DNA from: JADCRZ01 sp039921525
Lineage (GTDB): Bacteria; Bacteroidota; Bacteroidia; Chitinophagales; Chitinophagaceae
Direction of reading: 5' to 3'
Assembly: GCA_039921525.1 (NCBI GenBank)
Contig: JBDSBP010000348.1
Coordinates: 28,234-92,233, forward strand
Length of the DNA: 64,000 nt
Positions 10,146-19,466 of the stretch are shown one piece after another; position 1 is the stretch's first letter, and the number at the start of each line of letters is the position of its first letter. A program made the translations under genes and the position numbers. Below the pieces are notes generated by a model. The model searched no databases. It was not told the origin of the DNA and was given only the letters and a program-made list of their open reading frames with translations.

Positions 10146-13100
10146 TTAATTAACAAGTTCAATTTCATGTTTAGGAGCAGAAACCAAAATAGAATGCGCT
10201 GTTGTTAATTCCGTTTCCACTCGCGAAGCCAGCTGCCCGGGAGTTGCAATGATTTCCATTTTGCCATTATCATTTACTATATACTGTTGTATAACCAGGT
10301 CAACAACATAGTTCACATATTCTTTCATATCAATAAAATTTATAATAGAGGACGAATAAATCTTGGCGGAAAAACTTACAGCGGCTGTATCTCCCGCAGC
10401 CCAGGGTGTCAGGAAATTTATCAGGTCCTCGTTTAATTTCTGCAGATAAAAACCCTTATCAATGCCTGCTTTGAATTTAACCTTACAGCTAATTAAAACA
10501 TACTCCAATTGCGGATTCACAGCATGTATTTTTGCAAAGGGAGAAGATTTAGCTAATAAAAATTTTTCAATACTCCTCAGATCAAGATAATTTATTTTTG
10601 GCATCAGTACATTAGCGCCAGCATAGTTCCTGTTTCGCAGATCCGGGATAGGTACTACCGTTACATGACCCACCGCAAAATGTCCATTATAATAATTATT
10701 AAGGCATTTTACTTTAAAAAATGACGAAAATTCATCCAGTATCAGCCTTTCATAATCCCAATTATTAATGGCTCTTGATTTATGACGTAAACGCTCACTC
10801 ACCCGTGAATAATATTCCTTATCATTTTCACCCAGTTTGCCGTTAAAAGACGGAGCCGGTTGACTAACTTTTTTCACTTCCGGTATTTCGTCTACAAGCG
10901 TTTTGATTTTTTCAGCCTCCAAAGGTAAAGCCAGGCGGTCGGGATCATTCATATTATCTTTAAACACCACTCGTGCGGCTTGTGATCTAACCGCAATAAT
11001 ATTGGGAAATGAATCTGTATCTTGTTCAACGGATGCGCATAACCAATAGAGGGAAGTACTATTAAACAATACGCTATTATTAGCCGCATCATATGGTATG
11101 GACAATTCAATGATGCCGGTTGTCTGAAGCCCGTATGTGTTATCCGAAACGATATTGTCGCTTGCCAGTTTAATCCAGTTATCAAAACTCAGGTAAAACC
11201 AGTTTACAACAGGCGACTTTTTATCATTTATCCTGGAACCTTCGGCAAGCTGTACCAAAATAGACACATTCTGATTAGGAACCAGGTCCATTATACCGAT
11301 AAAAAACATGCCCAGCATTTCCCTTGTGGAAGAATTTAGTAAAGACTTAGGGAAAATATATTGGTCAGAAGAAGCCGCTTTATTTATCGGTACATCGCCG
11401 GAAGGGTACAAAAGTGATGCTTCAAATATGCCCAACGGATTTATTCGAAATATTTTGTCGTTATCGTCGGCAGACAATTGCTTATCCGATGAATAATTTA
11501 AAGAAATAGTATTTACCTGTGGTGAATAAGGCGGGGGAGGTATTTCAAGAGCTGAAAGATGAATGGCAATTTTTTTTGCAATCATATCGTTGATCACCAG
11601 GTTAACTTCGTCAAATTCCTTTCTCAATATGGGCGCCAGTTCCTCTACGTCAGGGATATTATTTACCCTTGTGGCCAATATCTCATCAACAATATTTATG
11701 ATCGTTTTATTGATGGCAGCGTTCGTTTCATTTTTGATCAGGTTTACCAGTTCCTGGTCAGATGGCATAACAAAATGAGCTTTCCTGTTTATAGTTTCTT
11801 TTACTTCGTCGACGACATTAATTAAACCCTCTTTGTCCTTATCATAATGTACGTTTTTATCAACCAGGCGAATGTTCCGTAAAAATTTTAATATGCTCTC
11901 CACAAAACCGGAATCATTTACCATCATATTACCATCTTCTGTATCGTCGGTATTTCCCCCAACCTGGCCCGGTCCTCTTGATGTTACTTTTTCATTATTG
12001 TACTCACGAATTATTCCACTCAGGGCTTTTATGATCTGGGTTTTTGCAAGTTCGTCGTCTTTCTGAAACTGCAAAATGTCGTAGATTACTTTTAACGAGC
12101 GGGATCTTTCTTTAATGTCTTCAGGTAATTTAATCGAGATTTTGGAATCGCTCAGTTCATTCTTTATTACCTTATAATAATCCACGCCGGAAGACTTCGA
12201 ATTGGCAATCTCCATTACTGTGGAGGTAATTAACTGCGGGTAAACACTGTGTCCAAAATCAGGATAGTTTAATTTCAACCGGATGGTACCATTCTTTTTT
12301 GTTGTATCATATGAAGGGATGCCAATATCGGCCTTCGCTGACACATTTTTCTGTTTTAATTTATCTACATTAAGTTTAATTGATTTAAACTTGGGATTAT
12401 TGGCATTGGGATCAATGATGGAAAAATCAGAGATTTTCTTCCAGCGTTTGCCATCTAATAAACTTAAGGAAGCAGTGAATTTATTCGAATCATAAGGAGG
12501 AAGATATTTCTGGTAATAAATATTAAAATTATCGGGTAATACCCATTCCATATTCACGGACAGTTCCAGGATCTTCTTGTAAAAAAGATCCCCACATCCT
12601 ATATAAAAGGAAGAACCGACTTTTGGAGAAGCGGTGAAGGGATAAAATGGTTTTTTATTATCTAAAATGGTTTCATCATTTTCCAATATCAAATCACTGA
12701 CTCCATCGAAGCTTATTTTTGACAGGATATTTCCAACCTGTACTATTATTTTAACTCCTTTTACCTGCAGGTTCTTGAGTGTACAAAGCTGGCTTACCTG
12801 GTCTGTATATGCACCGGATGGCTGTTCATCTGTATTAAACGAAGCCGTAGGGTATTTGAGAATACACTGCAATACAGGAAATGCGGTATCAAAATTTCCA
12901 TCGTGCAGTTCTTTATCAAAAGGCACAATGGCTTGTTCCTGCTTAATGGAAATGCTGAATTGTAATTCCAGCTTGCTTTCTTCAATCTTCTTTAAGGATC
13001 TTATGACGAGTTCACTTTTAGGATCATCGCTGCTGATCCATCCTTTTTCAGCAGTCAGGAGGATCTTTATAATATTCTTGTCAAAAATGGCATCTTCTTC

Positions 13101-14435
13101 ACTGGCTGAATTGGCTTTACAGGGTTCTATTTTGCCGGGTGATTCAAAAATAACAGTAACGTTTCGTTCACCCTTTGCGAGGTAGAACTGGGATGAAGCT
13201 ATGGCAAAACCAATTTCGGCAGGAAGACCTGTTTTGGGATCTCCAAATATTTTGGGTAATTCCACGGGAATAAGACTGGATTCCTGCGCTTGTTTCGGAT
13301 CCAGAGGAATTTCATTTCTATAATAATTGAGCGTTTCATTGTTTTCATTGCGATCTATAAAAAGCGTTTGCAGCGATTGCACACTAGCTTTATTTATTAT
13401 TATATCTTTTTCTGTTTCATAAATTAACTCTTTGTTTTTTTTGTCTTTGCCTGCCGATACCTGTGTGCCCTTTTTAATTTCACCTTCCTTAAAACCTTTT
13501 GCCAGTTCAAAAATGACAAATGTTTCATCAGGAACCGCCTTTTTTTCTTTAATCCTTAAAACATCTTTATAATAAAAATCGAGGTGACGCTGAGGAATTT
13601 TATTCATTTCCTCTTTTACATAGTCAAATAACCGGAGGAAGGCGATAACCAAGGCTACATGCGGATGGTGATTATGACCATGCTGCTGATTTTTTTGAAT
13701 AGCTTCTTCAAAGTAAGTAGCACATCTTCTAACAATCGATTCTATCGCATGAAAAATGGTATCAAATGTATTGCTAAGAAGAAGCGATGCCCGGGTAAGT
13801 TTATCCTCCGCGTCATTACCTCTGAATATCTGTTCGCGTAATGCAATGTTTTCAGGGTCTTTAGCTTCCCATATAGGATCCAATGTAGAAAGGTCTTTTC
13901 TGAATTTATCCAGTTTAGAACGATTGTCAAGAAGACTGTAACCGTAAATTAACATCTCCCGGATATTTTCCAGTTCTTTTTTTAGATAAGAACGGATATA
14001 AAGGTTAAAATCCATTTGCAAAGTACTATCCTGGGCGGATAGCACATACCATTCATTTATTTTTTGCAACCTTGAAAATACATATTCAATTAACTCTATA
14101 AAATTTTCAATAGACCTTTCTTCGTTAAATTTTGAAAATAAAAAGGTATATAATTCCCTGATTTCATCTACGTTCTTTGTGGCGATATTTGCAATCAGGA
14201 ACAGGATATCATTTTTGAAAAAATACTCCCAGCTTTTTTTGAAATCAACGTGCTCATCTTCGGCATTGACAAATAACAGGTTTTTAGAATACCGCTGCAT
14301 ATACGCAATGATATCCTGCAATCGCCGGTCATCCATCAACAAATTATTCTTATGAAGGGCCGGCACATATCTCTCCTGCCTGGATGTTCCTTCCTGTTTT
14401 AGAAGATTTCTTATTTTTTGTAAACTGGTGTGCAC
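10146..14435 (-). CDS. eCIS baseplate J-like protein, Afp11-like
   Basis: At 1429 residues this is the largest protein of the cluster. The C-terminal third has a Baseplate_J-like region containing KLGENDKEYYSRVSERLRHK, followed by NNWDYERLILDEF, a pattern common to Afp11/gp6-like wedge proteins. The N-terminal part is helical and includes the His-rich stretch QQHGHNHHPH. It would dimerise or pair with the Afp12-like protein to form the baseplate wedge. The gene lies 258 bases after the gp25 gene, a gap filled by two heptamer arrays. No membrane segment or signal peptide is visible. Confidence 0.85.
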   Translation of the reverse strand: MHTSLQKIRNLLKQEGTSRQERYVPALHKNNLLMDDRRLQDIIAYMQRYSKNLLFVNAEDEHVDFKKSWEYFFKNDILFLIANIATKNVDEIRELYTFLFSKFNEERSIENFIELIEYVFSRLQKINEWYVLSAQDSTLQMDFNLYIRSYLKKELENIREMLIYGYSLLDNRSKLDKFRKDLSTLDPIWEAKDPENIALREQIFRGNDAEDKLTRASLLLSNTFDTIFHAIESIVRRCATYFEEAIQKNQQHGHNHHPHVALVIAFLRLFDYVKEEMNKIPQRHLDFYYKDVLRIKEKKAVPDETFVIFELAKGFKEGEIKKGTQVSAGKDKKNKELIYETEKDIIINKASVQSLQTLFIDRNENNETLNYYRNEIPLDPKQAQESSLIPVELPKIFGDPKTGLPAEIGFAIASSQFYLAKGERNVTVIFESPGKIEPCKANSASEEDAIFDKNIIKILLTAEKGWISSDDPKSELVIRSLKKIEESKLELQFSISIKQEQAIVPFDKELHDGNFDTAFPVLQCILKYPTASFNTDEQPSGAYTDQVSQLCTLKNLQVKGVKIIVQVGNILSKISFDGVSDLILENDETILDNKKPFYPFTASPKVGSSFYIGCGDLFYKKILELSVNMEWVLPDNFNIYYQKYLPPYDSNKFTASLSLLDGKRWKKISDFSIIDPNANNPKFKSIKLNVDKLKQKNVSAKADIGIPSYDTTKKNGTIRLKLNYPDFGHSVYPQLITSTVMEIANSKSSGVDYYKVIKNELSDSKISIKLPEDIKERSRSLKVIYDILQFQKDDELAKTQIIKALSGIIREYNNEKVTSRGPGQVGGNTDDTEDGNMMVNDSGFVESILKFLRNIRLVDKNVHYDKDKEGLINVVDEVKETINRKAHFVMPSDQELVNLIKNETNAAINKTIINIVDEILATRVNNIPDVEELAPILRKEFDEVNLVINDMIAKKIAIHLSALEIPPPPYSPQVNTISLNYSSDKQLSADDNDKIFRINPLGIFEASLLYPSGDVPINKAASSDQYIFPKSLLNSSTREMLGMFFIGIMDLVPNQNVSILVQLAEGSRINDKKSPVVNWFYLSFDNWIKLASDNIVSDNTYGLQTTGIIELSIPYDAANNSVLFNSTSLYWLCASVEQDTDSFPNIIAVRSQAARVVFKDNMNDPDRLALPLEAEKIKTLVDEIPEVKKVSQPAPSFNGKLGENDKEYYSRVSERLRHKSRAINNWDYERLILDEFSSFFKVKCLNNYYNGHFAVGHVTVVPIPDLRNRNYAGANVLMPKINYLDLRSIEKFLLAKSSPFAKIHAVNPQLEYVLISCKVKFKAGIDKGFYLQKLNEDLINFLTPWAAGDTAAVSFSAKIYSSSIINFIDMKEYVNYVVDLVIQQYIVNDNGKMEIIATPGQLASRVETELTTAHSILVSAPKHEIELVN

Positions 14436-14465
14436 CTGATTAAATTTTATCTGGCATTAATTGTT

Positions 14466-14520
14466 TATGGTTAATGGTTAATTGTTAATGACAATTGACA
14501 ATGACCATAGACGATTGACA
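14466..14520. repeat. Heptamer array (TTAACNA family)
   Basis: Units TGGTTAA, TTGTTAA and TGACAAT follow each other with a 7-base period, just upstream of the Afp11-like start. Confidence 0.75.
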
Positions 14521-14615
14521 TCCAATCATTCTACCCTACGAATAATGCCTCTGTTTCGGGTTTCAGAAACCTATAGTGACCATTTTCTATAATCATTTCA
14601 CTCCCTTGTTGTTTT

Positions 14616-14692
14616 CACACCTCACACCTCACACCTCACACCTCACACCTCATACCTCATACCTCATACCTCATACCTCTTACCTCACACCT
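14616..14692. repeat. Heptamer array (CACACCT/CATACCT family)
   Basis: Eleven consecutive heptamers (CACACCT changing to CATACCT) end directly before the gp25 stop codon at 14694. Confidence 0.95.
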
Positions 14693-14693
14693 G

Positions 14694-15107
14694 TCAAAGT
14701 GCAAGATTAGTCGCTTCTTTAATATAAAAAGGATACACATAATTATACCGGTTATTGGTAGCTGTTACCGTATAATGTATCTCTATATCAAGGCGGCCAT
14801 TATCGATAACAGAGGGTTGAATACTAACATCATTTAAAACGATCCTTGGCTCATTAAAGAGTATTTCATCAGCGATGATCGCTTCCATGTAGGTAATGGC
14901 ACTCCTGTTGATAGGTGTAAAAATGAAAGTTGACAATGCCGAGCCAAAATTTGGATGCATTACTCTCTCTCCCACATTTGTTGAAAAAAGTACATCAAGG
15001 CTGTTTTTGATATCTTCTTCACCCGTTAACATAACTACGGTTTCTTTTTTAAATTCAATGGGGAACTTCCAGCCGGTTCCCATGAAATCATTATATGTAT
15101 TTTCCAT
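14694..15107 (-). CDS. gp25/GpW-family baseplate wedge protein (Afp9-like)
   Basis: This 137-residue protein belongs to the GPW/gp25 family, which nucleates sheath assembly on the baseplate. The EEDIKNSLDVLFSTNVGERV segment and MHPNFGSALSTFIF after it are the family core (about 30-65). The C terminus is a beta hairpin region with IDIEIHYTV-like strands. The gene starts 3 bases after the PAAR stop codon, so translation is likely coupled. Length equals the usual family size. Confidence 0.92.
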   Translation of the reverse strand: MENTYNDFMGTGWKFPIEFKKETVVMLTGEEDIKNSLDVLFSTNVGERVMHPNFGSALSTFIFTPINRSAITYMEAIIADEILFNEPRIVLNDVSIQPSVIDNGRLDIEIHYTVTATNNRYNYVYPFYIKEATNLAL

Positions 15108-15110
15108 AAT

Positions 15111-15401
15111 TTATCCTCCAATAATAACAGTAAGACAGCCTAGCACAATAATACCGCCATGTGCGGTCATATCTCCCATCCTTGCCGCAGGCTTGCTGCA
15201 AATAAGCACTGTGGCAGAACCCTTTACAATTGTATCCGGTCCACCGGCACACACCAGCATATCGCCTACCGTTGCCGCGGGTAAACCGCCTATCATAACA
15301 GTAACGGCTCCCGGTGGCAGTATCGGTCCTCCTACGTGGGGTACTACTCCCGAAACCATTGGGCAGGTATGCATATCAGTTATACGGGCGGCAAATGGCA
15401 T
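15111..15401 (-). CDS. PAAR-domain spike tip protein (Afp10-like)
   Basis: This 96-residue protein consists of a single PAAR domain with its repeated short beta turns: VPHVGGPILPPG, GGLPAATVGD, CAGGPDTIVKGS and ARMGDMTAHGG. His11, Cys13 and later Cys/His residues are candidates for the metal site that sharpens the cone. No C-terminal toxin extension is present, so it is a bare tip, not an evolved effector carrier. It sits between the VgrG-like spike gene and the gp25 gene, an Afp8-10-9 order. Confidence 0.92.
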   Translation of the reverse strand: MPFAARITDMHTCPMVSGVVPHVGGPILPPGAVTVMIGGLPAATVGDMLVCAGGPDTIVKGSATVLICSKPAARMGDMTAHGGIIVLGCLTVIIGG

Positions 15402-15411
15402 TGTTAAAGAG

Positions 15412-17175
15412 TTAATTAATTTTTACTATAGAACCTTTTATTTCTGTTATCCCCGAAGATTGCACGGAGGCCTGGGCATTGGCCTGCGCACTGAATTTTG
15501 CGTTCGCTTTGGCTTCTATATTTATTGATTCCATCTTTATATCCCCGGCAGAGGCTTTCAACGAAATATCCTTTCCGCTTTCTATGATTATCCCGTCTGA
15601 CGTCATTGAAATTTTATTCCGGTGATCGTCCGATAAAACAATCGAATCAGCATCTTCATCTACTACTATCTTTTTTCCTTTGGGCGTTTCAAGGGTCACC
15701 GTTTTCTTTTCATCATTAAAAACAAATTTCATTTTACTGCGTGTAACAAACCCTTTTTCATGATTCGTATCTTTTGCATCGATAGGCGCCGGTTTTGCAT
15801 TACTGTTAAGCATCCCCAATATTACCGGGTGCCTGGGATCGTCGCTTAAAAATCCAACCACCACTTCATCGGCTATTTCCGGGCGAAAAAAACTTCCTCT
15901 CTCGTTTCCTGCATCAAGGCTGGCGATCCGCGCCCAGATACCGTCGGCGTTATCTATAAGAGGCAATTTTATTTTAACCCGGTGTTGATTATCCGGATCA
16001 CTTTCCAATTGCATCACAACACCGATCTGCAAACCATGAATACCGGGAATTAATCCTGAAGCCGGTTTTTCAATAATGTCTTCCCGCTGATAATACCATT
16101 GTTCAGGCAGGCCAAACTGGATGTCTGTTTCCCATAACGACTCTCCATAGTTTTGATTAACGCCCGTAACAAATACATTCCCATTGAATCTTTTACTGAA
16201 GCCGATCAATTTTATAACCTGCCCCGGTTTGATTTCCGTAGTTCCATTTATTTTTATTTTTCCGGCAGCTTTCGACATCCTGCTTTTTAAAAGCTTTGCA
16301 TTACTCCATAATTTTAATTCATCTTTGTTTACGTTACCGGAATGGTAAAGATGATATTCATTAACACCCATTGAACCGGCAAGGTCATCTGCCTTGAGAT
16401 TACCGCTTTCCTTATATGAAACATTGCCATCGGGAGAATCTTCCAGTTTCTGATCTTTACTGTTCCAGGAATGGCTTACTACTTTTTTTAATTGCGAACT
16501 TCCATTTATTTCACTTTCAAATTCCATCACATCAATGCCATACGTTAACTCCTTTGCAGCTTCCTGGCTTGTATCAGGCGTTTTTATAATCAGTTTTTCA
16601 TCATCAGTAAGCACCATCATTCCATTCATCTCGGCCCGGGAAACTATAAAATCCCAATCCATCGAATTGTACTGAATCATTTCTTTATGCTGACTGGGTG
16701 TAGCGTCCATTTCAAGGTTGCCTTTGTAGCCAGACTGCTTGATAATTTTTTCGAGGATGTCCTTGTCCGTCATATCAACAAAACAATGATTATTCCTTGC
16801 CAACGTTAGTTTTATGGCCGAATCTTTAGCGTCAATAATTAAAATAGAATGTTTATTCTTACTTGATTTTAACGCATGTTTTGTAATGATGCCTTTAAAG
16901 ATTGATTTCGCTTCGGCATGATAGCCCAAGGATATTTCAATCTTGCTTCCGGGTATAAGCGCATCATCCTTGCTGCTAATAGCAAAATCCTGCAAAGCCA
17001 CATCCCCGTCTGTTATAATTATTCTTGCCGAAGCAATTTTATTGAAAGTCCTGGCTACATTCAATGAAACAATTCCATATTCACCATTGATCGCCTGACC
17101 GTTCAACTTTATTTTAAAGTTAACCACATCGGTAGCCTCGTTCCTCGCTGCTAATACAGTACTGCTATTGCTCAT
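15412..17175 (-). CDS. VgrG-like spike protein (Afp8-like)
   Basis: This 587-residue protein has a gp27-like N-terminal half (about 15-370), an OB-fold gp5 segment (about 375-460, with GLQIGVVMQLES and WARIASLDAGNERGSFFRP) and a C-terminal beta-helix needle (about 470-587, repeating short strands and ending GSIVKIN). It forms the trimeric spike under the tube and carries the PAAR tip encoded just downstream. The start overlaps the LysM gene by 11 bases. No extra effector domain is appended. Confidence 0.92.
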   Translation of the reverse strand: MSNSSTVLAARNEATDVVNFKIKLNGQAINGEYGIVSLNVARTFNKIASARIIITDGDVALQDFAISSKDDALIPGSKIEISLGYHAEAKSIFKGIITKHALKSSKNKHSILIIDAKDSAIKLTLARNNHCFVDMTDKDILEKIIKQSGYKGNLEMDATPSQHKEMIQYNSMDWDFIVSRAEMNGMMVLTDDEKLIIKTPDTSQEAAKELTYGIDVMEFESEINGSSQLKKVVSHSWNSKDQKLEDSPDGNVSYKESGNLKADDLAGSMGVNEYHLYHSGNVNKDELKLWSNAKLLKSRMSKAAGKIKINGTTEIKPGQVIKLIGFSKRFNGNVFVTGVNQNYGESLWETDIQFGLPEQWYYQREDIIEKPASGLIPGIHGLQIGVVMQLESDPDNQHRVKIKLPLIDNADGIWARIASLDAGNERGSFFRPEIADEVVVGFLSDDPRHPVILGMLNSNAKPAPIDAKDTNHEKGFVTRSKMKFVFNDEKKTVTLETPKGKKIVVDEDADSIVLSDDHRNKISMTSDGIIIESGKDISLKASAGDIKMESINIEAKANAKFSAQANAQASVQSSGITEIKGSIVKIN

Positions 17176-17893
17176 TTCGGTCTACTATTGGTGGTAATAT
17201 TAGTTTCATTCCGGGTGTAATGTTCCTAAAATTTTTCAGTTTATTGGCCTTTGCTATCTGCAGGTAGTAAGAAGAACTTTCGTAATTATTCTTTGCGATA
17301 AGAGGTAAAATATCTCCCTCTTTAACAACAAATTGTTTGGTAAGGTCCGAAGACTCCAGTTTGGATCTCCTGGGGCCCTCACCGGGGACATATCTTTCCA
17401 GGAAGTTGCAGGTTACTTTAGCCCTCAGCGGTGAGCCCTCCCGGTCAAAGAGATTATACACTATGTTCAGGGAGGTGAGGATGCATTCGATATAAAACGT
17501 TCCCCATAGCAGCGCCAGGTAATTAGGACGATGTATTTCTCCATTTATATCACTTCCTGTTATGCCTCTCAGTTCTTTAATTTTTGTTTTTACGTAGGCG
17601 TGCTTTTGGCTCTTAAGGTCATCCTGGTTTTTGGATGACAAGCTTTTCATGGCAACGCCTGTTCCGTCTATTGTAAATTCGATACTAAATTCTATAGGAG
17701 GAATTTTCTCAAATTGCGGATCTCCACCGGCCTGGCCTTTATTTCTTGGACGGTTATAATCAATTTTGCTGTTGACCGTAAATGTATGCGGATTGAAATC
17801 AACCGTAAAATGGTCATTACCACCTATCTCCCCCACCTTCCGGTTACCGTCCCCTTTTTTATAGGCAATAATTGTAAGATTAGTCTCCGGCAT
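17165..17893 (-). CDS. LysM-containing baseplate hub protein (Afp7-like)
   Basis: This 242-residue protein has an N-terminal beta-rich domain and a C-terminal LysM domain (about 188-236: FVVKEGDILPLIAKNNYESS to MKLILPP). Afp7 and gp53-like proteins use LysM to clamp neighbouring baseplate wedges, not peptidoglycan. The start overlaps by one base the stop codon of the upstream DUF5908 gene (TAATG), and its end overlaps the VgrG gene, showing tight translational coupling. Confidence 0.88.
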   Translation of the reverse strand: MPETNLTIIAYKKGDGNRKVGEIGGNDHFTVDFNPHTFTVNSKIDYNRPRNKGQAGGDPQFEKIPPIEFSIEFTIDGTGVAMKSLSSKNQDDLKSQKHAYVKTKIKELRGITGSDINGEIHRPNYLALLWGTFYIECILTSLNIVYNLFDREGSPLRAKVTCNFLERYVPGEGPRRSKLESSDLTKQFVVKEGDILPLIAKNNYESSSYYLQIAKANKLKNFRNITPGMKLILPPIVDRNEQ

Positions 17894-18066
17894 TATCGTT
17901 GATTTTTATTGTTGAGAATCTCCAGCACCAGTTCCACGCACTCTTTAACAATATCTGCCTTACTACCCTCTGCCGAAGCAGGAGACTGTGGCAGGGCCGG
18001 GTTTCCGCTTTCGGCGGATTCCACAATATTCGCCCGTATGATCATTTCATTTATTTGTACCGGCAT
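17893..18066 (-). CDS. Small DUF5908-family eCIS protein (Afp6 position)
   Basis: A 57-residue frame starts at the ATG at 18064-18066 and ends in a TAA that overlaps the next ATG. The protein begins MPVQINEMIIRANIVE and ends ECVELVLEILNNKNQR, with a Pro/Ser-rich middle, the look of DUF5908 proteins found in Bacteroidota injection clusters. The one-base overlap with the LysM gene and its position after the tube genes support a real gene. Its role is not known. It may be a small baseplate or tube-adaptor subunit. Confidence 0.8.
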   Translation of the reverse strand: MPVQINEMIIRANIVESAESGNPALPQSPASAEGSKADIVKECVELVLEILNNKNQR

Positions 18067-18110
18067 TACTTATTTTTTTATTTTAACCTTTATTTTACGC
18101 TTTGCGATCA

Positions 18111-18189
18111 GCTTTCAGTTATCAGCTATCAGGAGGAAAAATATCAAACATTGATCTGCTGATAGCTGATAGCCGACAGCTGATAGCCC
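18111..18189. repeat. Heptamer array (GCTATCA family), inverted pair
   Basis: The short left arm (18111-18133) and right arm (18157-18189) are complementary and lie between the second tube gene and the DUF5908 gene, inside the eCIS operon. Confidence 0.85.
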
Positions 18190-18199
18190 TAACATTTGA

Positions 18200-18787
18200 T
18201 CAGGCTTTTTTCCGCTGAAAATATTGATACGCCAATTCAATCGTTTCAATGACCAATGTATTCCCCTTGGCATTAAAATCAGAGATCACCCATTTAACGG
18301 GGTAGGCCTGTATTACATCCCATGATGTTATTACGTCATTGTTTTCATTGAGCAGATGTATGCTAACATCTACAGGTTCGAATTCAAAACCTTCTATAGC
18401 CTTTCTAAACCATTCAACGAGCTGCGTATCTTGTAACATACCGCGTTTCAATACTAAATTCCGGTACCTGGCACGTGTAGGCAACTTGTAAGAAAACATA
18501 TTTTCTCCACCTACATTCAGTTCTTCAATTCCTATTTCAGCTGTAAGCCCACTAACCTCCTGGAATTTAATATCATCGCCAGAACTTTTACCGGGGATGT
18601 TCACATTAAAATGAAAACTAACCGGTAGATTATAAGGGTAAGGTGTTTTTGATCCCGTTGCGGATACCGCAGGAATAGCCACAGGTTGCTGACTTACATT
18701 TAAACTAATGCCTGCATCTGCACTTAACCCTGCTTCTAAGCTAACACTTGCGCTGGCACTGCCTCCTACCTCGAATGTCTCGTCCAT
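18200..18787 (-). CDS. Tube-family protein with N-terminal extension (Afp5-like)
   Basis: This 195-residue protein has a T4 gp19/Hcp-like tube fold at about 50-193 (VSFHFNVNIPG start, FQEVSGLTAEIGIEELNVGG, NLVLKRGMLQDTQLVEWFRK, and the ending VIETIELAYQYF). An Ala/Ser/Gly-rich extension of about 45 residues precedes it. In Afp-type systems one tube paralogue forms the first ring on the spike, and the longer form here fits that adaptor role. It follows the shorter tube gene after 224 bases. Confidence 0.85.
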   Translation of the reverse strand: MDETFEVGGSASASVSLEAGLSADAGISLNVSQQPVAIPAVSATGSKTPYPYNLPVSFHFNVNIPGKSSGDDIKFQEVSGLTAEIGIEELNVGGENMFSYKLPTRARYRNLVLKRGMLQDTQLVEWFRKAIEGFEFEPVDVSIHLLNENNDVITSWDVIQAYPVKWVISDFNAKGNTLVIETIELAYQYFQRKKA

Positions 18788-19011
18788 GTCTGCTGAATTT
18801 CGTAACCGTTTATAACGATGAAATGTAGTGGTACTCTTATGATCAGATTGTTATTGAAATTTGTTACAAAATTTGTGCAGTGAATTATTTTGAGATGGGA
18901 AGAAAGTATCCTTCCCTGGCTCGCAACTTTTAACAAATCTTATAACGGACTAATAATAATCGAACCAAACAATACCAGCTACATTTTCCCTTGATCGATC
19001 ACAGGAACTAA

Positions 19012-19443
19012 TTATTCATTTTGAAGGGTTAAACCTTCATGCGCAATCTCAATAGATTCAATGGCTACCTCATTACCGTTTGCCTTTAAACCAGGTCCTT
19101 CTACTTTTATCGGAAAGGCATTTACTGCTTTCCAAACCATTACTGGTTCATGCTCTTCGTTCAGAAGGCTGATAGTAAGATCTCTTCGTTCTATGGTATT
19201 TAGTTTTACGGTATTGAGCCAGTTAAAAAATTCATTATCACCTTTCATAATGCCCCGTTTGAGCGTTATGTTGTTAAATTTATGTAGTCCCGGCATTTTA
19301 ATGGTAGAGTAATCGGGCATGTTTCCATCACGGTATTCAATTACTTGCAGTTCCTGCGTTAAACCCGAAGCTTCCGAGAATCCTACATTTGCTCCTCCCC
19401 ATTCTACTTTAAAGTGGAAGGCAGGAAGTGGATAAGTTGCCAT
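19012..19443 (-). CDS. Main tube protein (Afp1-like, gp19/Hcp fold)
   Basis: This 143-residue tube protein has the family pattern FHFKVEWGG, FSEASGLTQELQVIEYRDG, ITLKRGIMKGDNEFFNWL and IESIEIAHEGL. It should stack as hexamers to form the inner tube. It lies 23 bases after the sheath gene, so the two most abundant parts are co-transcribed. Length is normal for the family. Confidence 0.92.
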   Translation of the reverse strand: MATYPLPAFHFKVEWGGANVGFSEASGLTQELQVIEYRDGNMPDYSTIKMPGLHKFNNITLKRGIMKGDNEFFNWLNTVKLNTIERRDLTISLLNEEHEPVMVWKAVNAFPIKVEGPGLKANGNEVAIESIEIAHEGLTLQNE

Positions 19444-19466
19444 CTTTTTTTTGTTTTTAGTTTAAA

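Noticed and set aside
12667..13185. 172-residue plus-strand open frame
   Set aside because: It is antisense to the Afp11-like gene and rich in Ser/Leu/Cys as expected for a shadow frame.
14896..15528. 210-residue plus-strand open frame
   Set aside because: It is antisense to gp25, PAAR and the spike genes, with low-complexity Pro/Thr/Val composition mirroring the PAAR turns.
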